From contig NZ_JAIUCY010000004.1 in the NCBI RefSeq assembly GCF_020179755.1, positions 434,001 through 498,000 on the forward strand: a stretch of 64,000 bases of DNA. Reading direction: 5' to 3'. Made by a program: the position numbers and the translations under genes. The first letter of the stretch is position 1. Every line of letters begins with the position of its first letter. Of the stretch, positions 36,728 to 45,038 are shown one piece after another. A model generated the notes under the pieces. It had not been told where the DNA came from. It saw only the letters and a program-made list of their open reading frames with translations, and made no database searches. Source of the stretch: Herbaspirillum sp. alder98 (GTDB taxonomy: Bacteria > Pseudomonadota > Gammaproteobacteria > Burkholderiales > Burkholderiaceae_D).

Positions 36728-37807
36728 TCAGCGTGCCGGCAAGCCCTTGATGAACTGTTCAAGCTCACGCGCGTAGAACTTGGCCAGGCCGGTGGTGCCA
36801 TGACCGCGGGTGGCGCTGCTGGCCGGAATCAGCAACAGGCGCGCATTGGGCAAGTCCTTCAAGGCCGCCTGCATCAGGCCGGTCTCAGGCGGATTGCGCT
36901 CGTCATCGGCCGAATTGATCGCCAGCACCGGCACCTTGATCTTGCCCAGGCCCGGCATGGCGTTGTAGTCGGCCGATGAACCCCATTGGTAGATGAAATC
37001 GTTGGCGTCGGCCGTCACCGGCGCCGCCAGGCGCTCATCGACCAGCTTGTCGGCCTGGGCGTGGGTGCCGGCATTCTGCTGATACGCCAGCGTGCCACCG
37101 TTGGTGCCGAAGATGAACATGTTGTTGGCCAGGCGCAGCGAAGGCGGCTGGGTGGTGTAGTTGCCGCCGTTCCAGGCCGGATCCTGGCGAATCGATTCCA
37201 CCAGCATGCGCCGCATCAGCCAGTTGCGGCCAGCCATCTCGGTCGGTTGCGAAGCCATCGGCACCAGGGCATCCGCAAACCCCGGATACGAGCCGCCCCA
37301 CAGCCAGGTCTGCATGCCGCCCATCGAATTGCCGATGATCAGGCGCAAGTGCTTGATGCCCAGTCCTTCGGTGACCATCCGGTACTGCGCCTGCACCATG
37401 TCGGCATAGTTGTAGGGAGGGAAGGCCGCGCGCAAGCCGTCGGAAGGCTTGCTCGACTTGCCCACGCCGATGCCGTCAGGAATGACGATGAAGTAACGGC
37501 TGGCATCCAGCGGCTGGCCGGGTCCGAACAACTCGCCGGCAAAGTCGCGGCTCAGCATGGCGGTGGCTGCCTGATAGGTGCCATGCAGCACCAGCACGGC
37601 CGGATTGGCCGGGTCGCCGATGGTCACGTAATGCAGGCGCAAGCCTTCGATCGACTGGCCATTCTGGAAGGTGAACTTCGGCGCGACCCAGTCGCCCTCG
37701 ACCGGTTTCGGATGCTCGGCAGCCTGGGAAGCCAGCGGTGCCAACGGTAACGCAGCGCAGATCAGGGCACAGCCCAGAATGGCGCGCAGACGGGAGAACA
37801 AGGTCAT
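36728..37807 (-). CDS. Exported alpha/beta hydrolase, homoserine O-acetyltransferase (MetX)-like
   Basis: A 359-residue protein with an N-terminal signal (GCALICAALPLAPLASQA). The nucleophile elbow GNSMGGMQTWLW near residue 153, LHGT and the overall MetX-like order place it in the homoserine acetyltransferase-like hydrolase group. Asp in NSADDERNP and His in RGHGTTG complete a triad. True MetX is cytoplasmic, so the signal peptide argues for a periplasmic esterase or hydrolase rather than methionine synthesis. Confidence 0.8.
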   Translation of the reverse strand: MTLFSRLRAILGCALICAALPLAPLASQAAEHPKPVEGDWVAPKFTFQNGQSIEGLRLHYVTIGDPANPAVLVLHGTYQAATAMLSRDFAGELFGPGQPLDASRYFIVIPDGIGVGKSSKPSDGLRAAFPPYNYADMVQAQYRMVTEGLGIKHLRLIIGNSMGGMQTWLWGGSYPGFADALVPMASQPTEMAGRNWLMRRMLVESIRQDPAWNGGNYTTQPPSLRLANNMFIFGTNGGTLAYQQNAGTHAQADKLVDERLAAPVTADANDFIYQWGSSADYNAMPGLGKIKVPVLAINSADDERNPPETGLMQAALKDLPNARLLLIPASSATRGHGTTGLAKFYARELEQFIKGLPAR

Positions 37808-37968
37808 GAAAAGCCTCTTGGAGTTGAAAACAAGCGCCATCGTAGCCTGTCGCGGCAAAGCACGCCAAGACCCAATCATCACGGCCCTGTCACGCCCCTG
37901 TTGCATTTGACTGGCATCATCGCGCACAATCTCCGCGCCCCTCTACCAAGCCAACGCTGCGCCTTGCC

Positions 37969-38685
37969 ATGCAAATCTTCCAGAACATCAACCTCGCCTC
38001 GCTGCTCGACACCCTGGTCAGCCTGACCGCCGCCTTCATCCTGGGCGGCCTGATCGGCCTCGAACGCCAATATCGCCAGCGCACCGCAGGCTTGCGCACC
38101 AATGTGCTGGTGGCGCTGGGTTCGGCCGTGTTCGTCGACATGGCCAATCGCATGGGCGGCCATGAAGGCGCGGTGCACGTGGTGGCGTATGTGGTCTCGG
38201 GGGTCGGCTTCCTGGGCGCCGGTGTGATCATGCGCGAAGAAGGCAATGTGCGCGGCATCAATACCGCCGCCACCTTGTGGGGGTCGGCTGCCGTGGGTGC
38301 GGCCGCTGGTGCCGACTTGATTCTAGAGGCGATCATGGCCACGATCTTCGTGCTGGCCGCCAACACACTGTTGCGCCCGATCGTCAACACCATCAACCGC
38401 AAGCCGCTCGATGTGCCTTCGGTGGAAGTGACCAACACCCTGCACCTGATCGTCGAAGGCGCTCACCAGAAACTGGTGCTGGCGCAAGTGACCTCGATGC
38501 TGGAACTGTCGCGCTACCCGACCCACGATCTCGAGGTGCGGCCCTTCAACGAAGACGAAATCGAAATCGAAGCCACGCTGGCGGCGACCTCGGTCGACGG
38601 CAACGAACTCGATGCGCTGGTGGCCCGCCTGTCGGCGCTACCCGCCGTCAAGCAGGTCTTCTGGAGCCCCAGCACCACCGATTGA
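37969..38685 (+). CDS. MgtC/SapB-family membrane protein
   Basis: A 238-residue protein. Residues 1-140 hold about four to five membrane helices with the family blocks GGLIGLERQYRQRTAGLRTN and GFLGAGVIMREE, followed by a soluble C-terminal ACT-like domain. MgtC proteins are tied to growth in low magnesium and, in pathogens, to F-ATPase modulation. It stands alone and converges on the NTF2-like gene with six bases between stops. Confidence 0.88.
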   Translation: MQIFQNINLASLLDTLVSLTAAFILGGLIGLERQYRQRTAGLRTNVLVALGSAVFVDMANRMGGHEGAVHVVAYVVSGVGFLGAGVIMREEGNVRGINTAATLWGSAAVGAAAGADLILEAIMATIFVLAANTLLRPIVNTINRKPLDVPSVEVTNTLHLIVEGAHQKLVLAQVTSMLELSRYPTHDLEVRPFNEDEIEIEATLAATSVDGNELDALVARLSALPAVKQVFWSPSTTD

Positions 38686-38691
38686 TCGCCT

Positions 38692-39111
38692 TCAGGCAGC
38701 GCGAAAGCGCCCGCGCAACCAGCGCACCGGCGCGCCGATCAGGGGCAGCTTCTGCCACAGTTCTTCGGCGGCGTCCCAGTAATCGCGATGCAGCAGCACC
38801 CGGCCGCGTTCGTCGAAATGCAGGTGGGAGGCGCCCAGCACCGTGTACTGCTGTCCTTTCAGGCCGAATTCGAAGCGCCAGGTGGCAAACCCCTGAGCCC
38901 CCTGCGCCATACGATCGAGGATCACGAAACGCGGCCGCTCGGTGGTCTCGAACATGTGCGTGAAGATGCGCGAAATCGCAGCCACGCCCTGGACGTCGTT
39001 GAACGGGTCCTTGAAGCGCGCATCGGCGGCATAGAATTCAGGCAACCGCACCAGCGTCTCCGGCGCCAGCGTGGCGTACCAATCCAGTAGGCCATCGAGT
39101 TGCGCGCTCAC
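38692..39111 (-). CDS. NTF2-like (SnoaL) small protein of the lipid-modification cluster
   Basis: A 139-residue NTF2-fold protein (WYATLAPETLVRLPEFYAADARFKDPFN near the N-terminus; LHFDERGRVLLHRDYWD near the end). The start overlaps the SDR stop as ATGA at 39108-39111. Such proteins occur with SDR, cyclopropane synthase-like and DUF1365 genes in many proteobacteria. The biochemical role is not known to me. Confidence 0.8.
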   Translation of the reverse strand: MSAQLDGLLDWYATLAPETLVRLPEFYAADARFKDPFNDVQGVAAISRIFTHMFETTERPRFVILDRMAQGAQGFATWRFEFGLKGQQYTVLGASHLHFDERGRVLLHRDYWDAAEELWQKLPLIGAPVRWLRGRFRAA

Positions 39112-39893
39112 GAAACGCCGACCAGTCGCTGCAACAGCGCCGTGCGCCAGCGGAACGGCAGCATCTGCAACAGCTTGAGCCAGTTGGTGAAGCGCCGTGG
39201 AAAATGAATTTCGAACAAGCCGCGTGCAATGCCAGACCAGATTTCACGGGCGGCCTGCTCGGGCGTCTGGATCGCAGGCATCGCAAAGCTGTTCTTGGCG
39301 GTCAGCTTGGTCTGCACGAAACCCGGGTTGATCAGATAGACATCGATGCCCTTGCGATGCAGGTCGCTGTAAAGAATCTCGGCCAGGTTGATCAGCGCCG
39401 CCTTGCCCGGACCATACACGCTGGCGCCGGGCAGCCCGACGTAACCGGCAGCGCTGGCCACCAGTGCAATGCCGCCCCGATGCGCCGCGATCATGCCCGG
39501 CAGCACCGTCGCCAGCGCCACGTAGACACTGGAAAGATTGGTCCGCAAGGTAAAATCGGCCTGATCTTCGCGTACCTCCCAACTGCGCTCGGGCTGGTAC
39601 TGGGCCACGCAGAACAGCAGCAGGTCGACCCCGCCGAAGGCTTCGCAGATACGCGCATGCTGGTCGTGCCAGCCATCGGGACACAGCACATCGAGCGGCG
39701 CCACCAGGGCTTGCGGATGACCGCCGGCCACCTCTTCCAGTGCATCGGCACGCCGCGCCGACAAGGCCACGCGCGCCCCGGCCGCCAGCGCCTGTCGCGC
39801 CAGCGCCGCGCCGATCCCGCTGGAGGCGCCGATCAACCAGATACGACGCCCATGCCAGTCGTGCACGGGCGCATTCATCGGTGCGAAGAACAT
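39108..39893 (-). CDS. Short-chain dehydrogenase/reductase
   Basis: A 261-residue classical SDR: cofactor loop GASSGIGAALARQ near residue 23 and the active site YGPGKAALI. A C-terminal extension of hydrophobic/basic character (RRFTNWLKLLQMLPFRWR) suggests membrane association, as expected for lipid substrates. It lies 30 bases after the cyclopropane synthase-like gene and overlaps the NTF2-like gene. An ATG six codons in (MNAPVHDWHG) is an alternative start. Confidence 0.82.
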   Translation of the reverse strand: MFFAPMNAPVHDWHGRRIWLIGASSGIGAALARQALAAGARVALSARRADALEEVAGGHPQALVAPLDVLCPDGWHDQHARICEAFGGVDLLLFCVAQYQPERSWEVREDQADFTLRTNLSSVYVALATVLPGMIAAHRGGIALVASAAGYVGLPGASVYGPGKAALINLAEILYSDLHRKGIDVYLINPGFVQTKLTAKNSFAMPAIQTPEQAAREIWSGIARGLFEIHFPRRFTNWLKLLQMLPFRWRTALLQRLVGVS

Positions 39894-39923
39894 TGCAACC
39901 TCCTGCCTCAGTGAGCGAATTAA

Positions 39924-41141
39924 TTAGTGAGCGGTTTTGGCTAACAGGAACTGCCCGACATCGATCTGCCCCTCATCAAAACCGGCCTCGCAATAGGTGT
40001 AATAGAGCCGCCACAGCCGCAGGAAGCGCTCGTCGAAACCGAGCGCGGCGATGTCCTCGCGGCGCGCCATGAAGTCACGCTCCCAGCGGCGCAGCGTTTC
40101 GGCATAGTCGCGGCCGAAGAAGAACTGATCGCGCAATTGCAGCCCCGACCGCTGCGCCTGCCCCGACAGCCGCTCCGGACTGGGCAGCATGCCACCGGGG
40201 AAGATCGTCTCGCGGATGAAGTCCGAACTGTCGCGGTAGCGCACGAACCGTTCCTCGGCAATCGTGATCGACTGGATCAGCGCCTGCCCGCCCGGTTTCA
40301 GGCAGGCCGCGACCGTGTCGAAATAACGCGGCCAGAAGCGTTCGCCGACGGCCTCCAGCATCTCGATCGACACCACCGCATCGTATTGCCCCTGCAGGTC
40401 GCGGTAGTCACGCAACTCCACCGTGGCCAGGTGATCCAGGCCACTGCGCTGCAACCGTTGGCGCGCCACTTCCAGTTGCGCCGGCGAGATGGTCACGCCG
40501 TGCACCCGCACACCGCGCTCGGCGGCATATTGGGCAAAGCCGCCCCAGCCGCATCCGATCTCCAGCACCGAGTCGCCGGCGCGCAGGCCGAGCTGGTCGA
40601 CGATGCGCCGATACTTGGCGGTCTGGGCGTCGGCCAGCGGCTGGCCGGGGTACTCGAAAATGGCGCTGGAGTAGGTCATCCCCTGATCCAGCCACAGCCG
40701 GTAGAAGTCGTTGCCCAGGTCGTAATGCGCATGGATATTGCGCCGGCTGCCGCGCCGCGTATTGGCGCGCAGCAGATGCCGCAGGCGATACCACCAGCCG
40801 CTCAGTCGTCCGCCATAAACGCCTTTCTCCAACGCCTCGCGATTGCGCAGCGCCAGCCGCAGCAACGCGGCCAGGTCATCGCAATCGACCCAGCCGGCGG
40901 CGTGACTGTCGGCAAAGCCGATGTCGCCTGCGCGCAGAATGCGGGCGCAGGCGCGCCAGTCCCGAATATGCAGGTGCGCCGTACGTGGCTGGTGCGGTTC
41001 GCCGAAGGTCAGCGTGGTGCCATGGGGCGTGACCAGTTCGAGATGGCCGTGCCGCACGCGCTCGAGCAAGCGCAAGAACAGGCGCACCGCCAGCGGACCG
41101 GCGCGCTCGCCGCCTTGTTGCAGGATCTGGATGGAATTCAT
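39924..41141 (-). CDS. cfa: Cyclopropane-fatty-acyl-phospholipid synthase-type methyltransferase
   Basis: A 405-residue SAM-dependent lipid methyltransferase. Motif I is VLEIGCGWGGFAQYAAERG near residue 195, preceded by NIHAHYDLGNDFYRLWLD, with the family's FIRETIFPGGMLPS later. It overlaps the DUF1365 gene by ATGA (41138-41141). It may make cyclopropane fatty acids, but members embedded in this cluster type can instead perform other methylations of unsaturated acyl chains. The symbol reflects family, not proven product. Confidence 0.88.
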   Translation of the reverse strand: MNSIQILQQGGERAGPLAVRLFLRLLERVRHGHLELVTPHGTTLTFGEPHQPRTAHLHIRDWRACARILRAGDIGFADSHAAGWVDCDDLAALLRLALRNREALEKGVYGGRLSGWWYRLRHLLRANTRRGSRRNIHAHYDLGNDFYRLWLDQGMTYSSAIFEYPGQPLADAQTAKYRRIVDQLGLRAGDSVLEIGCGWGGFAQYAAERGVRVHGVTISPAQLEVARQRLQRSGLDHLATVELRDYRDLQGQYDAVVSIEMLEAVGERFWPRYFDTVAACLKPGGQALIQSITIAEERFVRYRDSSDFIRETIFPGGMLPSPERLSGQAQRSGLQLRDQFFFGRDYAETLRRWERDFMARREDIAALGFDERFLRLWRLYYTYCEAGFDEGQIDVGQFLLAKTAH

Positions 41142-41956
41142 GATGACAACTCCTTGTCGGAAGAACGGCCGCTACCGGACGGGGGGTTCGGTAGCGGCTT
41201 GCTGAACCAGGGCACGCGCTTGCGCCACAACAGCAGCGCCTGCCAGTGAATGCGGACGACGATACCGATCGTCAGCAGCGGTTGGGCACACAATGCGGCA
41301 ACGGCGGCAGATGCCGTCAACGCCCGCAACTGACCGCCGATGGATGTGCGCAGCAGCGGCTGCTCTTGCCCATCGTCGTGGTAATCGATGCCGACCATGG
41401 CGGTGTCGCCGCGCTGGCGCAGGCGAAAACGGTAATCCCCGCGGACTTCGCAGAAGGGCGACACGTGCATCCGCTTGGCGCTGGACAGCGCAGTGTGTTC
41501 GTCGATCACCGCGCCGTCGGGCGCTGTGACCAGGTAATGCCAGGTATCGCCGAAGGTGTTGTTGACCTCGGCCAGCACCGCGCGCAGGCCGCCATCGCGG
41601 TCATGGCACAGGAACAGGCTGATCGGGTTGAACACGAATCCGAACAGGCGCGGAAAAGTCTGCAGCACGATGGCGCCATCGCTCTCGATGCCAGCCTCGG
41701 CCAGACGGCCGCACACCCACTGCTGCAGGTCGCCGCCATCGCGCGCGCCATAGTCACGACTGCGAATGCTCATCAAGCGGCGGCTGTCCATGCCGAACCA
41801 GGCATTGCGCGCCTCGTGCGCACGCGCCAGGTCGATGCGCACGCAGAACACCGGATAGACGAAACGGTGCCCGACCGGACGCAGCCGCTGGTGCATCACC
41901 TGTGCGCGCATCAGGTAGGCCGGCGGCGGGTTGCGGTCGGGAGGCGCGCTGTTCAT
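41138..41956 (-). CDS. DUF1365 protein
   Basis: A 272-residue protein of the DUF1365 family: AQVMHQRLRPVGHRFVYPVF at the N-terminus, PRLFGFVFNPISLFLCHD and EVNNTFGDTWHYL in the middle. It overlaps both neighbours by four bases. DUF1365 genes almost always sit between an FAD oxidoreductase and a cyclopropane synthase-like gene. Its function is unknown, presumably a step on membrane acyl chains. Confidence 0.88.
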   Translation of the reverse strand: MNSAPPDRNPPPAYLMRAQVMHQRLRPVGHRFVYPVFCVRIDLARAHEARNAWFGMDSRRLMSIRSRDYGARDGGDLQQWVCGRLAEAGIESDGAIVLQTFPRLFGFVFNPISLFLCHDRDGGLRAVLAEVNNTFGDTWHYLVTAPDGAVIDEHTALSSAKRMHVSPFCEVRGDYRFRLRQRGDTAMVGIDYHDDGQEQPLLRTSIGGQLRALTASAAVAALCAQPLLTIGIVVRIHWQALLLWRKRVPWFSKPLPNPPSGSGRSSDKELSS

Positions 41957-43242
41957 GGCAGCGTGGCCCAGGCCGGGGCCAGATTGAAATCGGCCGCCAC
42001 CCGCAGCGCCGATTTCAATCCATCCTCATGAAAACCGTAGCCGGTCCAGGCGCCGGCAAACCAGACCCGATGCCTTCCCTGGATCGTCGGCAGGCGCAGT
42101 TGCCCATCGATGGCGTGCTGGTCGAACACCGGATGTTCGTAGTCGAAGCTGGCGATGGTGCATTCCGGCGCCGGCGCTTGCGGCGGATTGAGCGTCACCA
42201 TCAGGTCGCGCTCGCCCGGCAACGCCTGCAGGCGGTTGAGCCAATAGCTCACGCACACCCCCTGGTGACCGTCGGCGCTGCGCGCGCCCAGGTAATTCCA
42301 GGCCGACCAGACCTTGCGTCGGCGCGGCATCAGCCGGGTATCGGTATGCAGCCAGGCCTGGTTGTGCTGGTAGCGAAAAGCCGATAGCACCTGCTGTTCT
42401 TCCAGCGTGGCATCGTGCAGCAGCGCCAGCGTCTGCGGCGCATGGGTGGCGAACACCACGGCATCGAACTGCTCCTGACGCGGGATGGCCCCGGCGCTGC
42501 GCACCGTCACCCCGGCTTCGGTGCGGGTGACGCTGTGCAGGCGGCAGGCCAGGCGCACCTCGGGGAGGCTATCGGCGATGCGTCGCACATACTCGCGCGA
42601 GCCACCGCGCACGGTGCGCCACTGCGGTCGATCGCTCAGTTGCAGCAGGCCATGGTTGATGCAAAAGCGCAGGAAGGTGGCCGCCGGGAAATCGAGGATG
42701 TCGGCCGGGGCACTGGACCAGATGGCAGCGGCCATCGGCAGCAGATAGGCATCGCGAAACTGCGCGCCATAGCCGCCTGCGGCCAGCAACTGGCGCAGCG
42801 ACTGCGGATGCGCCTGGCATTGGGCGAGGTTGGCCGGCGCGGCCCGGTTGAAACGAACGATGTCACGCAACATCCCCAGGAACGCCGGATCCAGCAGCCG
42901 CCGGCGCTGGGCAAATACGGTGTCCAGGCTGGTGCCGGCCCACTCGAGATCGCCCTCCTGCATCGACACCCCGAACGACATGTCGCTGGCATAGGTCTCG
43001 ACGCCGAGTTCGGCGAACAGCGCCAGCAGATTGGGATAGGTACGGTCATTGCACACCAGGAACCCGGTATCGACCGCCATCGCATGCCCATCGAGCTCGA
43101 TATCGACGGTGTTGGCATGACCGCCCAGGGTGGCGGCCGACTCCATCAGCACCACGTCGTGCTGGCGCGCCAGGAAGTAGGCGCTGGCCAGGCCCGAGAT
43201 GCCGCCGCCGATCACCGCAATGCGTTGCCTGCCCGAAGTCAT
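41953..43242 (-). CDS. FAD-dependent amine oxidase/desaturase-like oxidoreductase
   Basis: A 429-residue flavoprotein with an N-terminal Rossmann loop IAVIGGGISGLASAYFLA and the dinucleotide-binding follow-up ESAATLGGHANTV, as in the amine-oxidase/phytoene desaturase superfamily. It is first in the five-gene cluster and its stop overlaps the DUF1365 start. It is divergent from a TetR gene. The substrate is probably an acyl chain, given the partners; this is inference. Confidence 0.86.
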   Translation of the reverse strand: MTSGRQRIAVIGGGISGLASAYFLARQHDVVLMESAATLGGHANTVDIELDGHAMAVDTGFLVCNDRTYPNLLALFAELGVETYASDMSFGVSMQEGDLEWAGTSLDTVFAQRRRLLDPAFLGMLRDIVRFNRAAPANLAQCQAHPQSLRQLLAAGGYGAQFRDAYLLPMAAAIWSSAPADILDFPAATFLRFCINHGLLQLSDRPQWRTVRGGSREYVRRIADSLPEVRLACRLHSVTRTEAGVTVRSAGAIPRQEQFDAVVFATHAPQTLALLHDATLEEQQVLSAFRYQHNQAWLHTDTRLMPRRRKVWSAWNYLGARSADGHQGVCVSYWLNRLQALPGERDLMVTLNPPQAPAPECTIASFDYEHPVFDQHAIDGQLRLPTIQGRHRVWFAGAWTGYGFHEDGLKSALRVAADFNLAPAWATLP

Positions 43243-43334
43243 GATTGCGTCGCCCGATTTGATGTAAGTAAATTAGCACGGCCCCGCACGGCGCCGCATC
43301 GGTGCTAAGATTACTACCGATGAAAAATAAAATC

Positions 43335-43346
43335 TACTGATTAGTA
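43335..43346. promoter_or_regulatory. Palindrome between the FAD oxidoreductase and TetR genes
   Basis: TACTGATTAGTA lies 14 bases upstream of the TetR start. A further ATTACTA at 43310-43316 mirrors TAGTAAT at 43342-43348. It is a candidate TetR operator in a 117-base divergent gap. Confidence 0.5.
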
Positions 43347-43359
43347 ATAAAAGCTACCA

Positions 43360-43974
43360 ATGAGTATTTTCGGCAAACTGAGTTTCAAGGACCAGGCTTT
43401 CAAGCTGCGCGAGAACGCCATCCTCGACGCGGCCACTGCCGTGCTGGCCACCAAGGGTTACGACTTGATGACCATGGACGACGTGGCCAGCGCCGTAGGC
43501 ATCTCCAAGCCGAGCCTGTACAAGCATTTCAAATCCAAGGAAGAGCTGGTGGGCGACACCATGATCCGGCTCATCGATGGCGCCATCGACCAGCTGGAGC
43601 AACTGGCCGCCATCGACAGCCCGCGCGGCAAGCTCGAAGCCATGCTCGAATGGGCGCTGCGGGTGCGCCTGGACGGCGGCCTGCCCTTCCTGCCCTCGAC
43701 CAGCGCCCATGTGCGCGACATGCTGATGCGCAACATCAAGTACGTCACGCGGGTGCTCAAACTGAATGGGCAGATCGAGAAGCTGGTGAAGGAGGCGCAG
43801 AAGAAGGGCGAGCTCGATGCGACGCTGCCCAGTGACGTGGTGCTGTTCAGCTACTACGCGCGCACCTGCGATCCGGCGGTCGAGTATCTGCAGAAATTCA
43901 GCAAGATGACGCCCGACGATATCGTGCGGCACATGTTGCGGGTGGCGTTCGACGGGTTTTCGGTGGTGAAGTGA
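43360..43974 (+). CDS. TetR-family regulator
   Basis: A 204-residue TetR regulator. The helix-turn-helix (about residues 18-64) includes TMDDVASAVGISKPSLYKHFKSKEEL, and the rest is an all-helical ligand domain. It is divergent from the FAD oxidoreductase cluster, with palindromes in the gap, so it probably represses the lipid cluster. The ligand is not evident. The Shine-Dalgarno is weak. Confidence 0.88.
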   Translation: MSIFGKLSFKDQAFKLRENAILDAATAVLATKGYDLMTMDDVASAVGISKPSLYKHFKSKEELVGDTMIRLIDGAIDQLEQLAAIDSPRGKLEAMLEWALRVRLDGGLPFLPSTSAHVRDMLMRNIKYVTRVLKLNGQIEKLVKEAQKKGELDATLPSDVVLFSYYARTCDPAVEYLQKFSKMTPDDIVRHMLRVAFDGFSVVK

Positions 43975-44000
43975 AGGCGCTTGTGGCTACATTGCAAGCC

Positions 44001-44085
44001 GCTGGGCCCTGACTTGCGTCAGGGCGACGGCGGTGGAGTCATAAACAGTTCGTCGTGCCGGCGAAAGCCGGTACCCAGTGACGTT
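44001..44085. repeat. Inverted pair of REP-like units
   Basis: The left unit (44001-44030) reads GCTGGGCCCTGACTTGCGTC then AGGGCGACGG. The right unit (about 44051-44085) is its inverted counterpart, CGTCGTGCCGGCGAAAGCCGG then TACCCAGTGACG, with a perfect CCGGC-GAAA-GCCGG hairpin. It lies between the convergent TetR and lactonase genes. Confidence 0.82.
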
Positions 44086-44096
44086 GAGCGCCGGCA

Positions 44097-44969
44097 TCAA
44101 CCATCCAGGCCATAACAACGCGCCGCCGTCCCTCCCCACAGCGCCACCTGGTCCGCTGCCGACAGCCGCGTCTGGGCCCATTCCCTGACCACCGACGCCA
44201 CCTTGGCGTAGGACGCCGCCAGCAGGCACACCGGCCAATCCGAACCGAACATCAGACGCTGCGGGCCGAAGGCGTCCAGCGCCGTATCCAGGCACAGCAC
44301 GATGTGTTCGAAGTCCCGTTCGCGCAGGCCTCGCATCCAGTCGGCCTCGGTCACCAGTCCCGATATCTTGCAGGCGACATGCGGCATGGCGCCCAGCGCC
44401 TGGATCTGCTGGCGCCAGCGGGCGTAGGCATCCGGATTGCGGCCGAACTCGGTGAGCGCCGGCTTGCCCAGGTGATCCAGCACCAGCCAGTGCCGATCGT
44501 GGCGGCGGCAGAACTCCTGCACGGCAGGCAGTTGTCGCTCGAACACCAGCACGTCATAGACCAGTCGCTGCGCCTGCATCCAGGCCACGCCCCGATTGAA
44601 ATCGGCGCCGGCCAGGAAGGCAGCGGCATCGGCCTCGTCCTGGATCTGGTGCCGAAAACCCAATAACTTGTCGCGGCCCCATTCGGCCACGTGCTGTTCC
44701 AACTCAGGCGAAGCCAGGTCTTCCCAACCCACCACACCGACGATGCGCGCATCCTGGCGCGCCAGTCCCAGCAGGAAACCAGTCTCTTCGCGTCCGGCAC
44801 GCGCCTGCACGGCAATCGATGCATCCAGGCCCTGCCCGCTCAACAGCGGATACAGTTCACCCGGCAGGCGGTCTTGCGCCAGCAGTTCCATGCCACGCCC
44901 GATCCACGGGTAATCCTCGGGGCGATAGCGCCAGAAATGTTGATGCGCGTCGATACGTTGGGTGCTCAT
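44097..44969 (-). CDS. L-fuconolactonase-type amidohydrolase
   Basis: A 290-residue TIM-barrel amidohydrolase of the Amidohydro_2 group. The N-terminal HxH is in DAHQHFWRY, and the barrel-end motif is MFGSDWPVC. In this operon it would open L-fucono-1,5-lactone to L-fuconate. It follows the sugar-binding protein gene by 69 bases, separated by a terminator-like hairpin, so it may be expressed at a reduced level. The start ATG at 44967-44969 (MSTQRIDAHQHF) fits the family. Confidence 0.88.
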   Translation of the reverse strand: MSTQRIDAHQHFWRYRPEDYPWIGRGMELLAQDRLPGELYPLLSGQGLDASIAVQARAGREETGFLLGLARQDARIVGVVGWEDLASPELEQHVAEWGRDKLLGFRHQIQDEADAAAFLAGADFNRGVAWMQAQRLVYDVLVFERQLPAVQEFCRRHDRHWLVLDHLGKPALTEFGRNPDAYARWRQQIQALGAMPHVACKISGLVTEADWMRGLRERDFEHIVLCLDTALDAFGPQRLMFGSDWPVCLLAASYAKVASVVREWAQTRLSAADQVALWGGTAARCYGLDG

Positions 44970-44984
44970 GCTTTCCTTGCCAGC

Positions 44985-45028
44985 AAAAAAAAGCCGGATG
45001 CGACGGCCCTGGGCACGTCGCATCCGGC
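44985..45028 (-). terminator. Intrinsic terminator/attenuator between binding-protein and lactonase genes
   Basis: A 13-base perfect stem (GCCGGATGCGACG and its complement) with a ten-base loop is followed on the minus strand by eight T residues. It would end most transcripts after the abundant binding protein. Confidence 0.9.
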
Positions 45029-45038
45029 CTGGGGCCGA

